Positions 6,795 to 10,992 of a stretch of DNA of 10,992 nt are shown here, one piece after another (position 1 is the first letter of the stretch; each line of letters begins with the position of its first letter). Origin of the DNA: Candidatus Zixiibacteriota bacterium (GTDB lineage Bacteria; Zixibacteria; MSB-5A5; GN15; JAAZOE01). The notes under the pieces are model-generated. The model saw only the letters and a list, made by a program, of their open reading frames with translations, was not told the origin of the DNA and did not search any database. The DNA lies in the NCBI GenBank assembly GCA_030588275.1, contig JAUUYJ010000058.1:1-10992 (forward strand). Reading direction: 5' to 3'. Position numbers and translations under genes: made by a program.

Positions 6795-7391
6795 ATGAAA
6801 TTTGTTATTACGTTTTTATTGATCAGTATGCTTATCGCATCACCCGCAATGGCCGGGAGCCGGTACGGCAGTTCGCATAATAATCAGGAAAGCAACGTTT
6901 CGCTCTCGCTGTTTGAAAGAGGCGGCCTGACTATTGATGACATCAATATCGAAATTGATGACGGCGATATTATCCTCAGGCATGTTGATACCGATGAGGA
7001 TGTTATTTTTACCAGCGAGTACGAATTGATCGTCAACGGCAAAAAGGTAGTGACAAACCCGGAACAACAAGAAATTATCGAAGAGTTTTACCATACCTTC
7101 TTTGAGACGGTGGAAAAGGTAACCGAGATCGGTTATGAAGGAGTCGCCATCGGCTGGGAAGGGGCCAAGCTTGGCTTAAAGGCAATTGCCAAAGTTTTCA
7201 AACTCCTCCACCCGGAGTACGATGCCAACGATCTGGAAAATGAGATGGAAGTGGAAGCGGACAAGCTTGAAGAGCGGGCTGAAGTGTTGGAAGAGATGGC
7301 CGAAAAAGTTGAAGATTTAGTCGATCACCTTGAAGATTTATTCTACGAGATGGAAGATTCTATCCCGGAGATGGCCTCGCTCGACTGGTAA
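6795..7391 (+). CDS. Secreted acidic coiled-coil protein, YggN/DUF2884-like
   Basis: The 198-aa protein has a clear signal peptide: MK, a hydrophobic core and ASPAMA, with likely cleavage after Ala20. It should be periplasmic or secreted; no lipobox cysteine is present. Residues 45-100 hold short beta-like pieces and YELIVNGKKV (76-85) followed by PEQQEIIEEFY, which resembles the DUF2884 (E. coli YggN) pattern of 'L-x-V-N-G ... Q ... Y'. Residues 113-127 carry glycines at 113, 116, 120, 123 and 127, a glycine-zipper-like helix. Residues about 143-195 are a very Glu/Asp-rich helix, likely a coiled coil. The start has an ideal AGGAGG (6784-6789) with 5-nt spacing. It is the only plus-strand gene here, monocistronic, ended by a strong terminator. 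Its function is unknown; the DUF2884 match is from pattern recognition only. Confidence 0.85.
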   Translation: MKFVITFLLISMLIASPAMAGSRYGSSHNNQESNVSLSLFERGGLTIDDINIEIDDGDIILRHVDTDEDVIFTSEYELIVNGKKVVTNPEQQEIIEEFYHTFFETVEKVTEIGYEGVAIGWEGAKLGLKAIAKVFKLLHPEYDANDLENEMEVEADKLEERAEVLEEMAEKVEDLVDHLEDLFYEMEDSIPEMASLDW

Positions 7392-7477
7392 AAAATAGAG
7401 AGTGATATAAAGAGAAGTAACAAAAACAAAAAGACTTAGACACACCCCCTCCCCTATGTATGAAGTAGATAAGGACA

Positions 7478-7507
7478 GGGCGGCCATTTAGATGGCCGCC
7501 CTTTTTT
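7478..7507 (+). terminator. Strong intrinsic terminator of the YggN-like gene
   Basis: A perfect 10-bp, GC-rich stem (GGGCGGCCAT / ATGGCCGCCC) closes a 4-nt TTAG loop at 7478-7501 and is followed directly by six T (7502-7507). It lies about 86 nt after the stop codon of the plus-strand gene. On the minus strand the hairpin is not followed by T, so it works for plus-strand transcription only. Confidence 0.95.
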
Positions 7508-7577
7508 GCATGGAGTAATCCGTTGAACAGACAGTGCATCTGACCTACTATATTTACTGAAATATTTTATGCCTGTT

Positions 7578-7616
7578 CCCCTCTTGAGAGGGGTGGCCCG
7601 AAGGGCCGGGGTGTGT
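7578..7616. repeat. Double-hairpin palindromic repeat unit
   Basis: Two perfect GC-rich inverted repeats sit side by side: CCCCTC-TTGA-GAGGGG (7578-7593) and GGCCC-GAA-GGGCC (7595-7607), followed by GGGGTGTGT. Read in reverse, this encodes the peptide THPGPSGHPSQEG, familiar as a spurious product of short dispersed repeats in many bacterial genomes. That suggests a multicopy element, but there is only one copy in this window, so its repetitive nature is inferred. Confidence 0.55.
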
Positions 7617-7691
7617 AAGATGGATATAGCTGTTCTGTGGTTGTGGTTGGTGTACGTCCCAGTGCGCCAACAAATTGTATTGCAGGCAGAC

Positions 7692-7749
7692 AGTGACTTC
7701 CCGCATAGGACTTTCCCCCCAGCAAGCTGGGGCCACCATGCCAGTCACT
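7692..7749. repeat. Nested imperfect hairpin
   Basis: Three nested pairs of arms line up around one centre: AGTGACT (7692-7698) with AGTCACT (7743-7749), GCAT (7703-7706) with ATGC (7738-7741), and an inner perfect palindrome CCCCAGC-AA-GCTGGGG (7717-7732). Together they make an interrupted stem of about 58 nt. No T-run follows on either strand. It may be a structured RNA, a cruciform-prone DNA site or one end of a small mobile repeat. Confidence 0.55.
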
Positions 7750-7779
7750 TGATTATTACTGAATATTAATCTTGATACT

Positions 7780-7805
7780 GGCGACAGCCGAAAAGCGGCG
7801 ATGCC
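7780..7805 (-). terminator. Imperfect hairpin just after nfu, possible operon end
   Basis: Six nt after the nfu stop, the minus strand can fold GGC(A) and GCCG arms against CGGC and GCC with a short U/G-rich loop and one bulge. It is followed by AGTATCAAG rather than a T-run, so it is not a canonical intrinsic terminator; it could stabilise the 3' end or act with Rho. Confidence 0.3.
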
Positions 7806-7810
7806 GTCAA

Positions 7811-8404
7811 TCAACTATAATACGGATTGGTGCCAGCCATATGGTCGGTGACATCAACAATCTCGGTCACTTCCGGCACTTTCTCGGTTAAGATCTCCTT
7901 GATACCATAGCTCAGCGTCTGAGCCGCCGAGGCACATCCCTGACAACCACCACTCATCGTCAAGAACAGAACGGTCCCCTTGACATCCCGAATAACGACA
8001 GAACCGCCGTGCGATTGCAAACCAGGATTGATTTCGGCATCAATGACATCCTGTACCTTGCTCCACAGCTCTTTGTTGGTCGGTTGCTCTTTGTCAAAAT
8101 CTTCGGAGATCAAAGCTTCGCCGGTCTGAATCTTCTCCCGGATAACCGCACCAATTTTGCCAGCCATTTCAGACCACTCTTCGGCACCGGTTTTTCCAAT
8201 AGTTATATTAGCTCCGGCGATCATGATGCGATCAACACCGGCAACTGAGAACAAACCTTCCAGAAGGGGTGATCCTTTGGCCATATCGCTATTAGTGCAA
8301 TTGGCAAGACCATCATAAACAACCCGATCGATGACAAACTGACAGACGCTGGGGTCCATCTGCGGCTCGGCTAAGATTCTGATTTCATCTTTGTTGTCTG
8401 ACAT
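7811..8404 (-). CDS. Nfu-type iron-sulfur cluster scaffold/carrier
   Basis: Nfu proteins hold a transient Fe-S cluster between two subunits and hand it to apoproteins. The 197-aa protein has the two-domain Nfu layout: an N-terminal Nfu_N-like domain (about 8-95, with MAKGSPLLEGLFSVAGV and an ITIGK strand) and a C-terminal NifU-like domain (about 112-187). The latter has LQSHGGSVVI (129-138) and the cluster-binding CxxC as Cys154/Cys157 in SGGCQGCASA. There is no IscU or ferredoxin-like domain, so it is not a full NifU. Start ATG is supported by AGGAG with 5-nt spacing. It is the second gene of an operon, 15 nt after mrp, a natural partnership since both act late in Fe-S delivery. Cys21 and Cys36 in the N-domain are extra and of unknown role. 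Confidence 0.93.
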   Translation of the reverse strand: MSDNKDEIRILAEPQMDPSVCQFVIDRVVYDGLANCTNSDMAKGSPLLEGLFSVAGVDRIMIAGANITIGKTGAEEWSEMAGKIGAVIREKIQTGEALISEDFDKEQPTNKELWSKVQDVIDAEINPGLQSHGGSVVIRDVKGTVLFLTMSGGCQGCASAAQTLSYGIKEILTEKVPEVTEIVDVTDHMAGTNPYYS

Positions 8405-8419
8405 TACAACTCCTATATC

Positions 8420-9589
8420 CTACACATTAAATTTCTGTTTATCGATATCGCGCCGATTTTGCTCGATCTCGTGCAACTTGTCAAAGGCGAATATTCCTGA
8501 ATCGTGACGATCTGAAAAAGCGATCCCCAAAGCATAGCGACCGATTATATCGAATTTTTCAATCTTGATATCAAGCGGAATACTGGCTGGGTCCAAAAGC
8601 TTTTCCCCGGTATCTTCACTGATGCATACGGCACATCGGCAATTAAGACGGAGATCATAAGGGGAGTACTCAACCCGTTTTCCATCAGGCCAGGTGATGG
8701 CCAGTTGATTATTGTCGGTCAACTCGACCTTCTCCGGCTCATAAGCCGATCCTTCGGCCGCTTCCTTTGATAGCTGTTTGATAAAATTATCGGCGATATT
8801 CAAAAACGATTTGGCCGCCTCAGAATCGGTGTTGTTTTGCAATATCGGAATTCCATCGTCGCCACTTTTCACAATGGCCGGATCGAGTGGAATACCACCG
8901 AGGAAATCAAGTTTTTCCCGCTTGGCCATTTCCTGTCCGCCACCGGTGTGGAAAATATCGGTATGCTCACCACAATGTGAACATTTAAAGCCAGACATAT
9001 TTTCGATTATCCCAATGATCGGAACCTTAACGGTCTGAAACATCTGCAACCCTTTACGAGCAACACCCAACGCTACCTGCTGAGGGGTTGTGACGATCAC
9101 CGCTCCGGTCAGATGCGCCTGTTGTGCCAATGTCAGCTGGACATCGCCGGTGCCGGGCGGAAGGTCAACCAACAGGTAATCTAACTCGCCCCACTTCACA
9201 TTTCCCAAAAATTGCTGGATCATCTTAGTCGCCATCGGAGCCCGCCAGATTACCGGCTGGTCCTCATCCATCAAAATACCGATTGACATAAAATGGATTC
9301 CGTGCTTTTCGAGCGGTAGAAGAAACTCTCCCACAATCTGAGGCTTCTCTTTGCCTGCCCCCAACATTGCCGGTTGACTCGGGCCGTAAATATCGGCATC
9401 CATCAATCCGACTTTGTACCCTTTTTTCACCAAAGCCATCGCCAGATTGGCCGAAACGGTCGATTTCCCAACCCCTCCCTTGCCGCTGGCAATCGCGATA
9501 ATATTGGAAACGTCTTTTAGCCCCGGAGGTCGATTCTGATTTTGCGGATTATTAGCCTGCTGGTTACCCGATTCTTTATTTGTCGCCAT
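8420..9589 (-). CDS. mrp: Mrp/ApbC-type Fe-S carrier ATPase fused to a DUF971 (GBBH-N-like) zinc domain
   Basis: Mrp/ApbC/NBP35 proteins are dimeric P-loop ATPases that carry a bridging [4Fe-4S] cluster to target apoproteins. Residues 1-25 are a Gln/Asn-rich linker. The ATPase domain (about 26-275) shows the deviant Walker A GKGGVGKST (36-44), DADIYGPSQP (64-73), VDLPPGTGD (141-149) and the cluster-binding CxxC Cys203/Cys206 in FKCSHCG. The usual N-terminal MIP18/DUF59 domain is missing. Instead residues about 288-375 form a DUF971/GBBH-like N-terminal domain with Cys317, Cys319, Cys322 (CRCAVC) and His362 (RHDSGIFAF), the four-ligand zinc pattern known from gamma-butyrobetaine hydroxylase. 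Length is 389 aa. An AAAGGA lies 11 nt before the ATG, but a promoter overlaps it. First gene of the operon with nfu. A role in complex I maturation, as for Ind1, is inference. Confidence 0.94.
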   Translation of the reverse strand: MATNKESGNQQANNPQNQNRPPGLKDVSNIIAIASGKGGVGKSTVSANLAMALVKKGYKVGLMDADIYGPSQPAMLGAGKEKPQIVGEFLLPLEKHGIHFMSIGILMDEDQPVIWRAPMATKMIQQFLGNVKWGELDYLLVDLPPGTGDVQLTLAQQAHLTGAVIVTTPQQVALGVARKGLQMFQTVKVPIIGIIENMSGFKCSHCGEHTDIFHTGGGQEMAKREKLDFLGGIPLDPAIVKSGDDGIPILQNNTDSEAAKSFLNIADNFIKQLSKEAAEGSAYEPEKVELTDNNQLAITWPDGKRVEYSPYDLRLNCRCAVCISEDTGEKLLDPASIPLDIKIEKFDIIGRYALGIAFSDRHDSGIFAFDKLHEIEQNRRDIDKQKFNV

Positions 9590-9603
9590 TTTTTATTTTT
9601 TCC

Positions 9604-9632
9604 TTTATAGAAAGCCTGTAACGCGATTGCAA
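9604..9632 (-). promoter_or_regulatory. Proximal mrp promoter with very short leader
   Basis: On the minus strand, TTGCAA (9632-9627) is followed after 17 nt by TATAAA (9609-9604). The expected start point near 9597 would give an 8-nt leader, AATAAAAA, before the mrp ATG. The AAAGGA Shine-Dalgarno-like sequence overlaps the -10 box and would not be transcribed from this promoter. Confidence 0.5.
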
Positions 9633-9634
9633 AC

Positions 9635-9674
9635 TTAGCTGGATATTCGAGCATCGCCCACATCTCTCAGCTAA
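9635..9674. repeat. Inverted repeat in the mrp upstream region
   Basis: TTAGCT (9635-9640) and AGCTAA (9669-9674) form a 6-bp inverted repeat with a 28-nt loop, lying immediately upstream of the proximal mrp -35 box. If transcription starts at the distal promoter it would be a leader stem; otherwise it could be an operator half-site pair. The stem is short and may be chance. Confidence 0.3.
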
Positions 9675-9713
9675 AGCCAATCACTCCGTTTGACAGAACT
9701 CTCTTTTTTTAGG

Positions 9714-9730
9714 ACCCCGTTTATCGGGGT
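9714..9730. repeat. GC-rich hairpin between mrp and the right-hand permease
   Basis: ACCCCG-TTTAT-CGGGGT is a perfect 6-bp stem with a 5-nt loop. On the plus strand seven T (9704-9710) precede it rather than follow it; on the minus strand CCTAAAAAAA follows. It therefore lacks the T-run of an intrinsic terminator in either direction. It may end the upstream permease transcript by another route or form a leader hairpin of mrp. Confidence 0.4.
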
Positions 9731-9781
9731 TTACTACCGTCTTATACGCAACTTCGCCATAAAAGGCAAGGCCAGCTTGTC

Positions 9782-9808
9782 ATTATATTTCAACCGGCCT
9801 ACGGTCAA
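9782..9808 (-). promoter_or_regulatory. Possible distal mrp promoter
   Basis: On the minus strand, TTGACC (9808-9803) precedes a perfect TATAAT (9787-9782), but the spacer is only 15 nt. It would start RNA near 9775 and give an mrp leader of about 186 nt that contains the 9714-9730 and 9635-9674 hairpins and the AAAGGA ribosome-binding site. The short spacer lowers confidence. Confidence 0.3.
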
Positions 9809-9867
9809 AAAGTTCACTCTCTATCCCGGGTGTTAGACAGATTGTAATAAATAACTTCGTACCGTTA

Positions 9868-10992
9868 TTACGCTTGTCGAGGTCTGAGAAAGAAACCCAT
9901 CCCTCCCAGTGCCGCCAGAATCAAAAGAGTCCCACAGAACAGAAAGACCATTGGCAAACCGAGATGTTCGGCAATCAACCCAATTATCAGACCGGATGCA
10001 ACTTCTCCGATCGAGCAGGTCATATTATAAGCCGACAGAAAAGTTGCTCGTCCGGACGATTCAATCGCTAGGTTGATCGCCGTTGAAAACAACGGAGCAA
10101 CTAATTCTCGTAAGCTGAAATAAAGGACCATAACCAGCGGCAGGATCGATTCCCCGCCGATCCGAGGCAGGGCAGAAATGACCACCCCGGTCACCAGTAA
10201 AACCAGTACAATAATCGAAACGCTACCAGAATTTTTTATCATGATCGGACCGATGGCAAAAAAAGCAACGACCGCACCTGAGGCGGTCAACCATCCAAAA
10301 TATTTAATATCAAACTCACCAAATTCGGACAGAAAAATTTGCCAGAACTGATCGACCCCTTCAAAGGCAAAATTGGCCGCCAACGCCAACAGAAAGAGAA
10401 CCGGAATAATGCGGTTGGACTTGAGCTGGCGAAACATCATCGAGAGCGGCTTCCAGAACTGTCCAACTTGGTGGCTATCGGAGCTATCACTCCCCGGCGA
10501 GCGAAATCCAAAAGCGACTATCAATCCAACCATCCCGCCAGCCAGTATGGGATAAAAGGTCACTATTTGATTATTGGAAAAGGCGTATCCAGCCGTAAAC
10601 ATCGCCACCGTGATTACTGCAATCCGGATGCGACTCCGGAGAATAAACAGACGAGGTAATATTTTACTTCTTTGAGACGGCTTAATCGAATCGACCGCCA
10701 GAGCCTCTCCCGCCCCGGAGATAAACGCCTCTGACAATCCGAACAGAATCTCCGCATAGATGAAGCCGGTAAGATCTCGAAACAGAATAAAAGTCAACCC
10801 GCTGAGGCCAAAGAGAAGGAAACCGAGAACAACCGACTTTTTGCGGCCAAAGCGGTCGGCTAAAAGGCCGGTTGGAATTTCAAAAATTAGCACCGAAGCT
10901 TCAAAAATGACTGCTAACAGGGCCACTTCGAATAACGTGATCTGATAATACCTGAAGTATAAAACATAAATCGGAAGGATGAATCCACCGCA
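9868..10992 (-). CDS. MFS permease, N-terminus cut by window edge
   Basis: The gene is open to the right edge: 375 codons are visible and the frame runs on upstream through FILPIYVLYFRYYQITLF, a first transmembrane segment, so the GTG at 10926-10924 is not the true start. About 11-12 hydrophobic segments are present. The MFS motif A is perfect, GLLADRFGRKKSVVLG, about 42 residues into the visible part, after FEASVLIFEIPT, a loop typical of drug/efflux-like MFS members with 'EIPTGxxAD'. A second, weaker half follows a central loop rich in Ser/Asp. The protein ends FFLRPRQA. The substrate is unknown. It is upstream of, and on the same strand as, mrp but 278 nt away, so it is probably a separate unit. 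The stop codon lies within an AT-rich inverted repeat (GTAATAA/TTATTAC, 9844-9871) that is too weak to call a terminator. Confidence 0.88.
   Translation of the reverse strand, partial: CGGFILPIYVLYFRYYQITLFEVALLAVIFEASVLIFEIPTGLLADRFGRKKSVVLGFLLFGLSGLTFILFRDLTGFIYAEILFGLSEAFISGAGEALAVDSIKPSQRSKILPRLFILRSRIRIAVITVAMFTAGYAFSNNQIVTFYPILAGGMVGLIVAFGFRSPGSDSSDSHQVGQFWKPLSMMFRQLKSNRIIPVLFLLALAANFAFEGVDQFWQIFLSEFGEFDIKYFGWLTASGAVVAFFAIGPIMIKNSGSVSIIVLVLLVTGVVISALPRIGGESILPLVMVLYFSLRELVAPLFSTAINLAIESSGRATFLSAYNMTCSIGEVASGLIIGLIAEHLGLPMVFLFCGTLLILAALGGMGFFLRPRQA

Larger units (their letters stand above)
7508..7810. other. Gene-free spacer with palindromic and direct repeats
   Basis: This 303-bp spacer lies between the terminator of the plus-strand gene and the nfu stop codon. 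I see no credible gene. It contains a double hairpin at 7578-7616, a nested long hairpin at 7692-7749, an 8-bp direct repeat TTACTGAA at 7554-7561 and 7756-7763 that brackets both, a 9-bp direct repeat CAGACAGTG at 7528-7536 and 7687-7695, and a hairpin next to the nfu stop. The overall look is that of an inserted small non-coding repeat element. Confidence 0.7.

Noticed and set aside
7438..7454. CACACCCC-rich stretch upstream of the terminator as a fragment of the nearby repeat
   Set aside because: Only about eight bases match the reverse of the 7578-7616 unit; no hairpin arms are kept, so chance is likely.
7569..7769. Open frame of 66 codons on the plus strand in the same spacer
   Set aside because: Just after a strong terminator, no Shine-Dalgarno, and composed of the hairpin repeats; no protein-like features.
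7554..7814. Open frame of 86 codons on the minus strand, overlapping the nfu stop
   Set aside because: Starts with TTG, has no ribosome-binding site and its translation runs through the palindromic repeat (THPGPSGHPSQEG), a known type of false ORF.
9641..9660. CTCGAATA on the minus strand, like a tRNA T-loop
   Set aside because: No pairing T-stem, acceptor stem or anticodon arm around it.
9661..9672. GCTGAGAGATG on the minus strand, resembling part of a TPP riboswitch
   Set aside because: The other conserved TPP parts (CCTGAAC/GGTTAATACC-like and GCGTAGGGA) are missing and the downstream gene is not a thiamin gene.
9704..9730. T7 run plus GC hairpin as an intrinsic terminator
   Set aside because: The T-run precedes the hairpin on the plus strand and becomes an A-run on the minus strand, so it has the wrong polarity in both directions.
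1..10992. CRISPR array, phage, toxin-antitoxin or defence genes
   Set aside because: No regularly spaced repeats, integrase, capsid, cas or small paired toxin-antitoxin genes were seen on either strand.

Overview
The window looks like chromosomal DNA from a Gram-negative-type bacterium of moderate GC. Seven of the eight transcription-unit parts run on the minus strand. The gene content is a complete-looking start of a complex I operon, an Mrp ATPase fused to a DUF971/GBBH-N-like zinc domain, a UMF1-type permease and a secreted YggN-like protein. This would fit an uncultured lineage of the FCB superphylum (for example Zixibacteria-like), but that placement is inference with low confidence: no rRNA or taxonomic marker gene was compared.

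Layout from right to left, which is the direction of transcription. (1) 9868-10992: a drug-efflux-like MFS permease cut by the right edge. (2) 9589-7811: a two-gene iron-sulfur carrier operon, mrp (P-loop ATPase with a C-terminal zinc domain) and nfu. Its upstream spacer of about 280 bp has two candidate promoters and some inverted repeats. (3) 7508-7810: a gene-free spacer holding several palindromes of a type often dispersed in genomes, bounded by an 8-bp direct repeat. (4) 6795-7391 on the plus strand: a secreted, acidic, coiled-coil protein resembling the YggN/DUF2884 family, ended by a very strong intrinsic terminator. (5) 6671-3622: a three-gene operon of UMF1-family permease, SAM methyltransferase and PHP-domain phosphoesterase, driven by a promoter that predicts a leaderless mRNA. 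(6) 3416-1: nuoA, nuoB, nuoC, nuoD, nuoE and the first 82 codons of nuoF, the start of a NADH:quinone oxidoreductase operon with overlapping genes.

How the genes work together: NuoA to NuoF form the membrane-anchor, quinone-site and NADH-input parts of respiratory complex I, which carries many Fe-S clusters. Mrp (the family that includes mitochondrial Ind1, a complex I assembly factor) and Nfu deliver Fe-S clusters to apoproteins, so their position about 4.4 kb upstream of nuo is functionally suggestive, although they are separate transcription units. I found no CRISPR array, tRNA, rRNA or intact transposase. The most unusual features are the leaderless or near-leaderless promoters, the Mrp-zinc-domain fusion and the palindromic intergenic element.
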